DNA of 29,828 bases from a virus, in the IMG/VR virus record IMGVR_UViG_3300046706_000006, positions 1 to 29,828 of that record. One strand, given 5' to 3'. The notes under the pieces are model-generated. The model worked only from the letters and a program-made list of their open reading frames with translations. It did no database searches and was not told where the DNA came from. Both the position numbers and the translations under genes were made by a program. Shown here in pieces: positions 12,655-20,104 of the stretch (position 1 is its first letter; each line of letters starts with the position of its first letter).

Positions 12655-14490
12655 ATGGCTGACATCGGATTCTTTGACATCGAGACCGCGTCCGCGGACC
12701 GGCTGTACCTGGGCGGACACCCCGGCCCGTTCGTCCGGCTGTGCGGCGCTGCCGGCAACGCGGCCGTGGGCGTGACCACCGACCCCGCGGCCCTGCTGAA
12801 CTTCCTGGACCGGGCGACCGTGATCGTGGGGCATGACGTGCTCCGGTTCGACCTGTCGGCGCTGGCCCGGCACTGCGGGGCGGACTACGACGCGCTTGCG
12901 GCCAAGACCGTGGACACGATCGTTCTCGCCCGTCTCGCCGATCCGCCCTCCGCCAAGGGCATGCGGTCGGGGTACTACTCGCTCGACGCGGTCGCCCAGC
13001 GGTACGGGGTCGTGGGGAAAACCGACGACCTGAAGGCGCTGGCGCTGGAGTTCGCCCCGCTCACCGACCCGGCCACGGGGGCCAAGCTCACCGAGCCGGA
13101 ACGTGCGGCCCTCGGGTACGCCCTGATCCCTCAGGACGACCCGAGGTATCTGGACTACCTCCGGGGCGACGTACGGGCCTCACGGGCCGTGTACGGGGCG
13201 CTGGCGCCCGAACTGGACGACTACGCCCGGCGCGAGATGCGGATCGCCGCGATCCAGAACCGGATGACGCTGAATGGCTGGCGGGTGGACGAAGACCTTC
13301 TCGCGCAGCGCACCACGACCGAGGAAGAGCACCGCCAGCAGGCGCTGAAGGTGCTCGGGGCCGAGTACGGGGTGCCCCTGACCAAGACCGTGACGAAGGG
13401 CCGTGGTAAGGCCAAGGTCACGTTCGAGGAACCTCGACTGTCCCCCACGGGGTCCGACGCGGGCCGTGCTGCCCTTGTGAGCGCCTTCCGGGCCGCAGGT
13501 GCCCCCCACTACCCGAAGACCGCTACGGGGGCCCTGGCGACGTCCTCAGACGCTCTGGGGGACGGTTTCTACTTCGTGGGCAAGGGCGCGGAGATGAAGC
13601 GGTTCCCCGGCATGCTGCGCGCGTACGGGCATCTTCCCGGGGTCCGCAGGATCTGTGAGCTGGTCAACGAGGTGACCGGGGCCACCGCCAAGTACGCGGA
13701 GATCTCCAAGTTCGTTACCGCCGGCCGGGTGCACGCCGGGATCGGGGAGGACCAGGCGTCGGGGCGCTGGGCCCATACGAAGCCGTCCATCACGAACATC
13801 GGCAAGCGGGACGGGAAGGCGGTCCAGCGCGCGGTCTTCCTCCCCGACGAAGGCGAGGTCCATCTGACCGCCGACTTCGCCCAGGTGGACATGCGGGGAG
13901 TGGCCGGACTGTGCCAGGACCCGCTGTACATGGAGATGTTCGAGATCGGCCGGGACATGCACACCGAGATCGCGGCCATGATGAACGTGAGCCGGGACGG
14001 GGTGAAGCCGCTGAACCACGGCAACAATTACGGCTTGGGCGCGAAGGCCATGATCACTAAGGGTCATGACCCGGAGCTGGTCTCCCGGTTTTTCGAGGTG
14101 ATGAGCCGGTTCGAGGTCAAGGCAGCCTGGACCGAGCGCGTCCGCGAGCAGGCCGAATCCGGTCACCTGCTGGACAACGGTTTCGGCCGCAAGATGCGCT
14201 GCGACCCGGCGCGCGCGTACACCCAGGCTCCGGCGCTGATGGGCCAGGGGTGTGCCCGGGACATCATGACCACGGGGCTGCTGCGCATGGTGGACCGGCT
14301 TCCGGAGATCACGTCCATGCTGAGGTGCGTCGTTCACGATGAGGTGGTGCTGTCCGTGCCCGTGGACCGGGTGGACGAGGTGACCGAGGTGATCAAGGAC
14401 GCGATGACGTTCGAGTTCCGTGGCGTCCCGATCCTGGCGGACGTGTCCGCACCGGGAACGGACTGGGAGCAGTGCTACGGGGGCAAGTGA
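12655..14490 (+). CDS. Family A DNA polymerase with 3'-5' exonuclease domain
   Basis: A 611-residue polymerase with the GACGGAGGAAACG cassette upstream. Exonuclease motifs: FFDIETA (Asp8, Glu10), GHDVLRFD (60-66) and YLRGD (168-172). Polymerase motif A is DFAQVDMR (407-414), with Asp412 where the family usually has Glu. Motif B is KPLNHGNNYG (Lys451, Asn454, Tyr459) and motif C is VVHDEVV (559-565, with HDE at 561-563). It replicates phage DNA with proofreading and has no 5'-3' nuclease domain. Residues around 245-262 (TKGRGKAKVTFEEP) are a basic loop in the thumb region. It is translated right after the primase-helicase, so the two are co-expressed. Confidence 0.93.
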   Translation: MADIGFFDIETASADRLYLGGHPGPFVRLCGAAGNAAVGVTTDPAALLNFLDRATVIVGHDVLRFDLSALARHCGADYDALAAKTVDTIVLARLADPPSAKGMRSGYYSLDAVAQRYGVVGKTDDLKALALEFAPLTDPATGAKLTEPERAALGYALIPQDDPRYLDYLRGDVRASRAVYGALAPELDDYARREMRIAAIQNRMTLNGWRVDEDLLAQRTTTEEEHRQQALKVLGAEYGVPLTKTVTKGRGKAKVTFEEPRLSPTGSDAGRAALVSAFRAAGAPHYPKTATGALATSSDALGDGFYFVGKGAEMKRFPGMLRAYGHLPGVRRICELVNEVTGATAKYAEISKFVTAGRVHAGIGEDQASGRWAHTKPSITNIGKRDGKAVQRAVFLPDEGEVHLTADFAQVDMRGVAGLCQDPLYMEMFEIGRDMHTEIAAMMNVSRDGVKPLNHGNNYGLGAKAMITKGHDPELVSRFFEVMSRFEVKAAWTERVREQAESGHLLDNGFGRKMRCDPARAYTQAPALMGQGCARDIMTTGLLRMVDRLPEITSMLRCVVHDEVVLSVPVDRVDEVTEVIKDAMTFEFRGVPILADVSAPGTDWEQCYGGK

Positions 14491-14497
14491 CTGGTAC

Positions 14498-14511
14498 GGT
14501 TTAACGAAACC
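14498..14511. promoter_or_regulatory. Operator-like motif GGTTTAACGAAACC
   Basis: It differs from the perfect site near 29070 only in the two central-right bases and keeps the outer GGTTT/AAACC inverted repeat intact. It lies between the polymerase stop and the next start (14531), where a TACGGT at 14495-14500 could be a -10 box overlapping it. It probably controls a promoter for the downstream resolvase genes. Confidence 0.55.
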
Positions 14512-14530
14512 GAGAGAGGACGGAGGAACG

Positions 14531-14731
14531 ATGGCCGAGACACCCGCACAGTGGGAGCAGCGCTGGGCCCGGGAGGCGGACTGGAACCGGGACGACTGGG
14601 GTCCGCCCTCGCTGCCGGCCGACCACCCCCGGATCATCCGGGCCCGGCGCATCGGCTGGCTGGCGAAGTCGTTCCTGCGCGGCGCCCGCTGGGGTCACCG
14701 CGTCGCGGCCGGGCGACGGGAACGGGGCTGA
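14531..14731 (+). CDS. Small basic hypothetical protein (66 aa)
   Basis: It starts MAETPAQWEQRWAREADWNR at an ATG preceded by the exact GACGGAGGAACG cassette. It is Trp- and Arg-rich: the N-terminal half is acidic and helical, followed by RIIRARRIGWLAKSFLRGAR and a basic end. The strongly basic C-terminal helix suggests nucleic-acid binding. No family recognised. It is followed 3 bp later by the next gene. Confidence 0.55.
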   Translation: MAETPAQWEQRWAREADWNRDDWGPPSLPADHPRIIRARRIGWLAKSFLRGARWGHRVAAGRRERG

Positions 14732-14734
14732 ACC

Positions 14735-14968
14735 ATGGCCACGGCAGCGGAGCGCTGGCGGTCCCGTCAGACCCGCCGCCTGGCCCGGGACACCGAGACG
14801 CTGGAGCACCAGGTGCGCAGCTTCGGCAGGGCGCTGGAGCGGGGCAGCGGCCCGTACGCGGACGACGCGCGGGACCTGACGAAGCGGGCGCTGGACCTGG
14901 TCAAGCTGGCCGCTTCGGTGGACGGTATGCAGGAGATCACCGATCTGATGACGGAGGAAACGCGATGA
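14735..14968 (+). CDS. Small helical hypothetical protein (77 aa)
   Basis: It starts MATAAERWRSRQTRRLARDT and is helical throughout, with a likely coiled coil (ETLEHQVRSFGRALERG) and a C-terminal helix (LTKRALDLVKLAASVDGMQE). There is no strong Shine-Dalgarno; GGAACGGGGC lies upstream and translation may be coupled to the preceding gene. The stop overlaps the resolvase ATG (ATGA). Function unknown; it could be a resolvase partner, judged only by position. Confidence 0.55.
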   Translation: MATAAERWRSRQTRRLARDTETLEHQVRSFGRALERGSGPYADDARDLTKRALDLVKLAASVDGMQEITDLMTEETR

Positions 14969-15606
14969 CGATGAACGTGCTGGGGCTGGATCTTTCGATG
15001 ACCGCCACCGGGATCTGTCTTCCGGACGGCCGGACGTTGACGGTCGCGACGAACGCCAAGGACCGGGACTACCGGCTGGTGGTGATCCGCAACGAGGTAC
15101 GCGGCGCGGTCATCGCCACCCGGCCCGATCTGGTCGTGATGGAGGAAGCGCCCCCGGGCCTGAAGGGGTCTGCGATCAAGGCGATCCACATGGTGCAGGG
15201 GGCGGTGCGGGTGGCCCTGCTGGACCTCGAAGTTCCGTGCGCGGTGGTGAACCCGTCCACGCTCAAGGCGTACGCCACCGGAAAGAAGGGCGCCGACAAG
15301 ACCGCCATGACCATGGCCGCGTACAAGCGCGCGGCACTGGAGTTCGGAGACGACAACCAGGTGGACGCGTGGTGGCTGCGGGCCATGGGCCTGGACCAAC
15401 TGGGGGAGCCGGTGGTGACCGTGCCGCAGGCGCAGCGGGACTTCATGGAGTCCGTGGACTGGCCGAAGCTGGCGGAGACCGCAGCGGATTCGGACGCCTG
15501 GCTCGGGCACCTGGACCGGCTGAAGCCCAGCACCCGGCTGGACGACGCGTCGCCGGTCACGGTCGGCAGCAGCGACCCGGTCCCGTGCCATTTCGAGGCC
15601 CGATAA
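14965..15606 (+). CDS. RuvC-like Holliday junction resolvase
   Basis: A 213-residue protein with the RNase H-fold signature of phage RuvC-like resolvases. MNVLGLDLSMTATGI gives catalytic Asp9 on strand 1, LVVMEEAPPG gives Glu60/Glu61, and DDNQVDAWWL gives Asp130/Asp134 on the last helix. VNPSTLKAYATGKKGADKTA is the family's conserved basic region. It should cut four-way junctions to resolve replicated or recombined DNA before packaging. The ATG overlaps the upstream stop and has GGAGGAAACGCG before it. The C-terminal 70 residues are an extra, less conserved tail. Confidence 0.85.
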   Translation: MTMNVLGLDLSMTATGICLPDGRTLTVATNAKDRDYRLVVIRNEVRGAVIATRPDLVVMEEAPPGLKGSAIKAIHMVQGAVRVALLDLEVPCAVVNPSTLKAYATGKKGADKTAMTMAAYKRAALEFGDDNQVDAWWLRAMGLDQLGEPVVTVPQAQRDFMESVDWPKLAETAADSDAWLGHLDRLKPSTRLDDASPVTVGSSDPVPCHFEAR

Positions 15607-15629
15607 CGCAGGCGCGAGGCTGTGACCTT

Positions 15630-16181
15630 GTGGTAACGAAGCGATTGTACGACTCGCCCCGGTGTCCGATGCGGACCCGGGGCGGTCGCATGTGCCATCT
15701 CCCTGCGGGCAAGGGAACCGGGCATTTCGGCTACGGTCAGTGTGAGGTGCACGGGGGACTGTGGCCCCAGAACGAGGACGCGTGGAGGCAGGCCATGGAA
15801 CTGGCGAAGATCGAGGGCATCGGCCCCACTGAGGCGCTGCTGAAGCTGGTCACCGCGTCCATGGGCCGGGCCGCGTACATGGACCTGGTGCTGGAGGCCG
15901 CTCTTGCCCGGCACGTGGCGGACGGGGGGGACCCGCTGATCCCGCCGGCGACCATGCGCCCGTGGCTGAAGGAGTCGCGCCAGGAACGTATGGTGGCCGG
16001 TCGCATGGCGAAGGCCGCGGTGGACGCGGGCGTGATGGAGGCGCTGGGGCGCAGGCTGGACATGGAAGGCGGTCTGGTGGCGGACGCGCTGACCGCGGCC
16101 CTGGACGCGCTGGAGCTGGAACCGGCGCAGCGGATGAAGGCTTTGGGCGCCGCGCAGGAGAGGCTTCTGTCCGCTGAATAA
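15630..16181 (+). CDS. HGG-motif zinc protein, putative small terminase subunit
   Basis: A 183-residue protein from a GTG at 15630 (an ATG at 15669 is possible). The N-terminus carries a compact zinc motif, CPMRTRGGRMCHLPAGKGTG then GYGQCEVHGG, a pattern I associate with actinophage proteins often annotated as small terminase subunit. The rest is helical: EALLKLVTASMGRAAYMDLV, MAKAAVDAGVMEALGRRLDM and a C-terminal ALDALELEPAQRMKALGAAQ. Small terminase subunits recognise the packaging site and recruit the large subunit, here 4.5 kb downstream. The call is tentative; a DNA-binding regulator is the alternative. Confidence 0.55.
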   Translation: MVTKRLYDSPRCPMRTRGGRMCHLPAGKGTGHFGYGQCEVHGGLWPQNEDAWRQAMELAKIEGIGPTEALLKLVTASMGRAAYMDLVLEAALARHVADGGDPLIPPATMRPWLKESRQERMVAGRMAKAAVDAGVMEALGRRLDMEGGLVADALTAALDALELEPAQRMKALGAAQERLLSAE

Positions 16182-16183
16182 GG

Positions 16184-16189
16184 TAAACT
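16184..16189 (+). promoter_or_regulatory. TAAACT -10 box of a short promoter gap
   Basis: In the gap after the putative small terminase gene, GGTAAACTGG provides a TANNCT-type -10 hexamer, giving a start near 16196 and a leader of about 27 nt before the ATG at 16223. No good -35 hexamer is visible 17 bp upstream, as is common in actinobacterial promoters. Confidence 0.4.
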
Positions 16190-16222
16190 GGTCGGGACAC
16201 AGTGACCGATGACGGAGGAAGT

Positions 16223-16447
16223 ATGGACGACGCGCGCAAGGTGCTCTATGACGCACTGGGCATCGACCCGGAGCGGATGAGCTTCCAGGAGTTCGACGGT
16301 CACGTGGACCGGTTCGCGGCCACGCTGACGGACACGATCCGCATCCCGAGGTTCGATCCGGCTGTGTGTTCGGTCACGCTCTCGATCGCGGGGAAGAGCA
16401 ACCCGCAGGCGATCGACCACTGGGCCCCGGAATCGGGGACGTCATGA
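16223..16447 (+). CDS. Small hypothetical protein (74 aa)
   Basis: It starts MDDARKVLYDALGIDPERMS after GACGGAGGAAGT; a GTG at 16202 is less likely because it lacks a binding site. An N-terminal helical part (residues 1-35) is followed by a beta-rich end (CSVTLSIAGKSNPQ). No family recognised. Its stop overlaps the next ATG (ATGA), starting a coupled run that leads into the sugar cassette. Confidence 0.55.
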   Translation: MDDARKVLYDALGIDPERMSFQEFDGHVDRFAATLTDTIRIPRFDPAVCSVTLSIAGKSNPQAIDHWAPESGTS

Positions 16448-16650
16448 ACCCCCTCACGATCGCCGAACTCCGCCTGCGCCACGCCCAGTTGGCGGAGCGG
16501 GCCGAGCGCCTGCGCCAGGAGGGCCGTTCCTTGTCCGCCACCACGCCCCGGGCCGGATTCACCGCGCGCCGGGTCCGCCTGATCCAGCAGCAGGCGGACG
16601 ACTATGCCTCGCTGCTCCGCATCGCCGAAGCCGAGGGGGCCACGCTGTGA
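16444..16650 (+). CDS. Small helical hypothetical protein (68 aa)
   Basis: It starts MNPLTIAELRLRHAQLAERA at an overlapping ATGA. Two amphipathic helices (AELRLRHAQLAERAERLRQE and RRVRLIQQQADDYASLLRIA) suggest a helical hairpin or coiled coil. No recognised function; it ends with a GTGA overlap. Confidence 0.55.
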   Translation: MNPLTIAELRLRHAQLAERAERLRQEGRSLSATTPRAGFTARRVRLIQQQADDYASLLRIAEAEGATL

Positions 16651-17051
16651 TCCGCGAAGACCGAATGCTCATCAGCCGCAAGCCATTCGCTATCGATCTC
16701 ACCACTGTGGCCTTGGACGCGACCGAACGCGACGGCGTCTACTGGCTGTCCGGCAGTTGCCGGGCCGTCTGGTACCGGCGCAAGGACGGCGTAACCCGGG
16801 CGTGTCTGGGCCGTTTGGGTCTGCGGGCGCAGTGGAGACACGAAGCACCTGACCTGTCCAGTCCGGAAGCCATGCTCAGCAACAACCTGGACAGCAGCTA
16901 CGGCGGCACCACAGAGGGCCGATGGGACGGCTCCGGGTACTGGGGTGCCGAAGACCCCGATGTCCAGGCGCAGCACCTCGCGATCCTGCGTCCGATGCTG
17001 CACGCGTACCCGACGCCCCCGACTGGGTACGACGGGTGGTGGCGGTTCTGA
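16647..17051 (+). CDS. Hypothetical protein (134 aa)
   Basis: It begins at a GTG overlapping the previous stop: MIREDRMLISRKPFAIDLTT. The product has a beta-rich first half (VYWLSGSCRAVWYRRKDGVT) and a second half with NNLDSSYGGTTEGRWDGSGY and a Trp-ending tail. No family recognised. The stop (TGA 17049-17051) shares its A with the ATG of the following glycosyltransferase, so the two are translated together and it may belong to the sugar cassette. Confidence 0.55.
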   Translation: MIREDRMLISRKPFAIDLTTVALDATERDGVYWLSGSCRAVWYRRKDGVTRACLGRLGLRAQWRHEAPDLSSPEAMLSNNLDSSYGGTTEGRWDGSGYWGAEDPDVQAQHLAILRPMLHAYPTPPTGYDGWWRF

Positions 17052-17710
17052 TGACCGGCACCACCCCCACGTACGCGGTGATCCCCACCGAGGGGCGCCC
17101 GTGCCTGCACGACTGTGTGGCCGCGCTCCGGGACCAGGTGGACGGGATCATCGCTGTGGCGAACGGAGGCTACAACGGCACGGATCTCCGGGACGCGTAC
17201 GTGATCCGGGACCGCAACCCCGTCCCGAACATTTCCCGTTGGTGGAACATCGGGCTGGAGACGGTCCGGCGCCGGATGGAGCGCGACGGAGAGCTGTGGC
17301 AGGACCGCTGGAACGTTCTGGTGGTCAACGATGACACGGTCATGGCGCCCGGCTCCGTCGCAACCCTTACCGCAGGGCTGCGGAAGTACGACGGGGCGCA
17401 GCTCGCGTTCCCGGGCCTCCGGTCTGCGGAAGGCCTGATGAGGCACCCGAACCCGATCCGAATCACCGGCTGGTGCTTCGCCCTGCGCGGGGAAGCAGGC
17501 CTACGGGCGGATGAGGAACTGGCGTGGTGGGCCGGGGACAACGATCTTGACTGGCGTGCTCGGCAGTCCGGCGGGACCGTGGTCGTCCCCGGCGTGGAGC
17601 ACCAGCACCTGCACCCCAACGGGTACACCGTGGCGCGCCCGGACCTGACCGAACAGGCGGGCAAGGACATGGCCCGGTTCGTGGAAAAGTGGGGGCGTCC
17701 GGCGTGGTGA
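17051..17710 (+). CDS. GT-A fold glycosyltransferase (family 2-like)
   Basis: A 219-residue enzyme. MTGTTPTYAVIPTEGRPCLH is the first beta strand and nucleotide-binding start; VDGIIAVANGGYNG continues the Rossmann-like half. NVLVVNDDTVMAPGSV carries the NDD metal and sugar-nucleotide motif equivalent to DXD. ITGWCFALRGEAG and WAGDNDLDWRARQSGG supply the acceptor-side acidic residues (family ED motif as DND). It should transfer a sugar from a nucleotide donor; acceptor unknown. It shares one base with the upstream gene and is separated from the epimerase gene by the HNH gene. Confidence 0.8.
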   Translation: MTGTTPTYAVIPTEGRPCLHDCVAALRDQVDGIIAVANGGYNGTDLRDAYVIRDRNPVPNISRWWNIGLETVRRRMERDGELWQDRWNVLVVNDDTVMAPGSVATLTAGLRKYDGAQLAFPGLRSAEGLMRHPNPIRITGWCFALRGEAGLRADEELAWWAGDNDLDWRARQSGGTVVVPGVEHQHLHPNGYTVARPDLTEQAGKDMARFVEKWGRPAW

Positions 17711-17728
17711 CCAACGAGAGCGGGAGCC

Positions 17729-17746
17729 GGTTTAATCGGCTATACT
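17729..17746 (+). promoter_or_regulatory. Promoter with operator half-site for a leaderless HNH gene
   Basis: GGTTTAATCGGC (17729-17740) carries the GGTTTAAT half of the dispersed operator motif, directly followed by a consensus-like -10 box TATACT (17741-17746). The ATG at 17753 begins 7 nt past the -10 box, where transcription should start, so the mRNA would be leaderless. Confidence 0.55.
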
Positions 17747-17752
17747 GGGCGC

Positions 17753-18199
17753 ATGCCAATTGACGTTACTTGCCCTTGTGGGATGCAGTTCCAAGTAACC
17801 CCCAGCCGAGCAAAGCAGGGTAGGGGACGTTACTGTTCGAAAGAGTGTAAGTACAAGTACCGGGTGAGACCGAGCGGGTTGAAGTACAACGTCGTGAAGG
17901 AGAACCCGACCAGTTTCAAGCCCGGTGAGACTCCCTGGAACAAAGGGGTCGCCCTCAAGGAAGAGATCTCTTACAAGGAACTTCACCGATGGGTGGCCCG
18001 GCACCGGGATAAGGCGGGCGTTTGCGAGCATTGCCAGGAACCGAAGACCACCGAATGGGCCAATAAGAGCCACGAATACCGAAGGGACCTAGCGGACTGG
18101 CTGGAGCTTTGCCGAACGTGTCACCGGAGGTACGACTCCGGCGACGTTCGCGGTGCAGCTACCCGGAAGTACGGAAAAGACAAGGTGCAGAACGGATGA
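17753..18199 (+). CDS. HNH homing-type endonuclease
   Basis: A 148-residue protein. An N-terminal zinc finger (CPCGMQF ... RYCSKECKYKYR) is followed by a NUMOD-like element (TSFKPGETPWNKG). The HNH domain has CEHC, then NKSHEYRRDLADWLELCRTC and HRRYD, with the expected Asn, His and zinc cysteines. Such free-standing enzymes cut specific DNA and spread their own gene between phages. The DNA is visibly richer in A and T than its neighbours, with its own leaderless promoter, and it sits between two sugar genes, all signs of late insertion. Its stop overlaps the epimerase ATG (ATGA). Confidence 0.85.
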   Translation: MPIDVTCPCGMQFQVTPSRAKQGRGRYCSKECKYKYRVRPSGLKYNVVKENPTSFKPGETPWNKGVALKEEISYKELHRWVARHRDKAGVCEHCQEPKTTEWANKSHEYRRDLADWLELCRTCHRRYDSGDVRGAATRKYGKDKVQNG

Positions 18200-19002
18200 G
18201 AATAGCTGTTTCTGGCGGGTCGGGGTTCATCGGCAGGGCCACGATCACGGCCGCGGAGAACGCGGGCAACGACGTGTGGTCGTTCGACCGGGCCGACGGG
18301 AACGATGTTCTCGGGGACCTGGCAGCCCTGTCCGGGGCCGACACGGTCATCCACCTGGCCGGGGTGCTGGGTACGGCCGAGCTGTTCGACAACCCGGAGT
18401 GGGCCGTTGAGGTGAACATCAAGGGCACGCTGCGGGTGCTGGAGTGGTGCAGGGCCAACGGCGCCGGCTACGTCGGTATCACCATGCCCCCGGTGTTCCC
18501 GAGCGTGTACACGGCCACGAAGGTGTGCGCGCAGAGCCTGGCCACGAACTGGCACCGGGCGTTCGGCGTGCCGGTGAGCCACGTGCGGGCCTTCAACGCC
18601 TACGGTCCCGGCCAGGCGCACGGCCCCGGTCACCCGCAGAAGATCGTCCCCACGTTCGCCCGCGCCGCGTGGCAGGGGCTCCCGATCCCGGTGTGGGGCG
18701 ACGGCACCCAGACCGTGGACCTGGTCCATGCCGACGACGTGGGCCGGATGCTGGTGGACGCGGCCGGGCACGGGGACGACGCCGTGTTCGACGCGGGGAC
18801 GGGCGAGGCGGTCACGGTCAACGAAGTGGCGGACATCGTCCTCGGGATCACCGGGAGCAGCGCCGGGGTGGAGTACCTGCCGATGCGCACGGGCGAGGAA
18901 GCGACCACGGTCGTGGCCAAGGGTGAGGGATGGGGCCGCCTCGACTGGCGTCCGGTCATGGACTGGCAGCGGCTCGACGACACAATCGGGTGGTACCGGT
19001 GA
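18196..19002 (+). CDS. NAD(P)-dependent sugar epimerase/dehydratase (extended SDR)
   Basis: A 268-residue Rossmann enzyme from the ATG at 18196, chosen because MRIAVSGGSGFIGRATI starts the fold exactly. GGSGFIG (7-13) binds NAD(P); VIHLAGV (51-57) is the second signature; the catalytic pair is Tyr105-x-x-x-Lys109 in SVYTATK. The C-terminal substrate part has NAYGPGQAHGPGH and WGDGTQTVDLVHADDV as in UDP- or dTDP-sugar epimerases. It should make a modified nucleotide sugar for the neighbouring glycosyltransferases. It is somewhat shorter than typical 300-330-aa epimerases, so the sugar-binding domain is compact. Confidence 0.85.
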   Translation: MRIAVSGGSGFIGRATITAAENAGNDVWSFDRADGNDVLGDLAALSGADTVIHLAGVLGTAELFDNPEWAVEVNIKGTLRVLEWCRANGAGYVGITMPPVFPSVYTATKVCAQSLATNWHRAFGVPVSHVRAFNAYGPGQAHGPGHPQKIVPTFARAAWQGLPIPVWGDGTQTVDLVHADDVGRMLVDAAGHGDDAVFDAGTGEAVTVNEVADIVLGITGSSAGVEYLPMRTGEEATTVVAKGEGWGRLDWRPVMDWQRLDDTIGWYR

Positions 19003-19673
19003 CCCGCCCCGACGCGGCTGTGGTCCAGGCGCTGTACGGGGCGTACGACACGCTCAAGCCGGTGATACCCCAGGCGGGGCTGGACGTGGACTGGGTGCTG
19101 GTCACCGACGACGCGTCGCTTCGGGGCAGCTCCCTGGGCTGGCGCGTGGTCCACCTGCCCCGGCCGGGCGTGCACCCCAACCGGGCGGCGAAGGCCCCGA
19201 AGCTGTTCCCGTGGGAGTACACCGACGCGTCGTCGTCCGTGTGGCTGGACGCGTCCTTCCGCGTCACCTCCCCGGACTTCGTGTCCGGGGCTCTGGCGTG
19301 CACGTCCGTCTCCGACCCGGTCGCCCAGTTCGTGCACCCGTGGCGGGACTGCGTCTTCACCGAGGCGGAGGAGTCGGCGAAGCTGGCCAAGTACGCGGGG
19401 GAGGACTTCGGCCCGCAGGTGAAGGACGCCCGGGAGCTGGGCCACCCGGACCACTGGGGGCTGTGGGCCACGGGGGTGATAACCCGGCGCCACGATGACG
19501 ACCGGGTGTTCGACCTGGGCAACGACTGGTCGGACCTGATCGACCGGTTCACGTTCCAGGACCAGGTATCGCAGCCGGTGGCGCTGCGCTCCTCTGTCCT
19601 GCGTCCGGCCCCGCTGCCCGGGACGCACTTCGCGAACCCGTGGCTGAGCTACGAAGGAAGTGAGCGGCATTGA
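18999..19673 (+). CDS. DUF616/TOD1-like glycosyltransferase
   Basis: A 224-residue protein from an overlapping GTG (VTRPDAAVVQALYGAYDTLK). It resembles the DUF616/MUCI70 group of GT-A glycosyltransferases: DVDWVLVTDDASL near the N-terminus, KLFPWEYTDASSSVWLDASF with the acidic metal motif, then FVHPWRDCVFTEAEESAKL, where the H-P-x-R-x-C element is typical, and a late GLWATGVITRRHDD. It probably adds a sugar to a phage or host glycan. It overlaps genes on both sides in the cassette. Confidence 0.7.
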   Translation: MTRPDAAVVQALYGAYDTLKPVIPQAGLDVDWVLVTDDASLRGSSLGWRVVHLPRPGVHPNRAAKAPKLFPWEYTDASSSVWLDASFRVTSPDFVSGALACTSVSDPVAQFVHPWRDCVFTEAEESAKLAKYAGEDFGPQVKDARELGHPDHWGLWATGVITRRHDDDRVFDLGNDWSDLIDRFTFQDQVSQPVALRSSVLRPAPLPGTHFANPWLSYEGSERH

Positions 19674-20104
19674 ACATCGAGATCGGCGGAGGAACGCTGG
19701 CCCCGCCCGGATGGACCAACCTGGACCCGGTGCACGGCACCGAGGGCTGGAAGCGGCGTGCTCAGGACGGTCCCTGGCCGGCGGACGGCGGGTCGGTGCA
19801 CGGGATCCTGGCCAGTCACGTGATGGAGCACATCCCGGCCGCTGAACCCCGGCTCTTCGTCATGAACGAGGCGCACCGGGTGCTCCGGCCCGGGGGCGTG
19901 TTCACGGTGCGGGTACCCAACGCGGCTACCGGCTGGCACGCGTACGCGGACCCGACGCACGTCAGCTTCTGGGTGCTGGAGTCTTTCCACTACTTCGACG
20001 GTCTCAAGGCCGCGCACGCGGACTACGGCATCCGTCCGTGGACCACCCTGGATCTGACGATCCAGGGGGACAACGAGATCATGTGGCGGGGGACGCCGCG
20101 ATGA
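19670..20104 (+). CDS. SAM-dependent methyltransferase (class I)
   Basis: A 144-residue enzyme starting at TTG (19670), which overlaps the previous stop and has GAAGGAAG upstream. NIEIGGGTLAPPGWTNLD is motif I (E-x-G-G-G) plus the acidic ribose-binding end. HGILASHVMEHIPAAEPRLF carries the SHVMEHI element of methyltransferase domain 11, and HRVLRPGGVFTVRVPN follows. It lacks much of the usual C-terminal cap. In this context it probably methylates a sugar, though other acceptors are possible. Confidence 0.8.
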   Translation: MNIEIGGGTLAPPGWTNLDPVHGTEGWKRRAQDGPWPADGGSVHGILASHVMEHIPAAEPRLFVMNEAHRVLRPGGVFTVRVPNAATGWHAYADPTHVSFWVLESFHYFDGLKAAHADYGIRPWTTLDLTIQGDNEIMWRGTPR

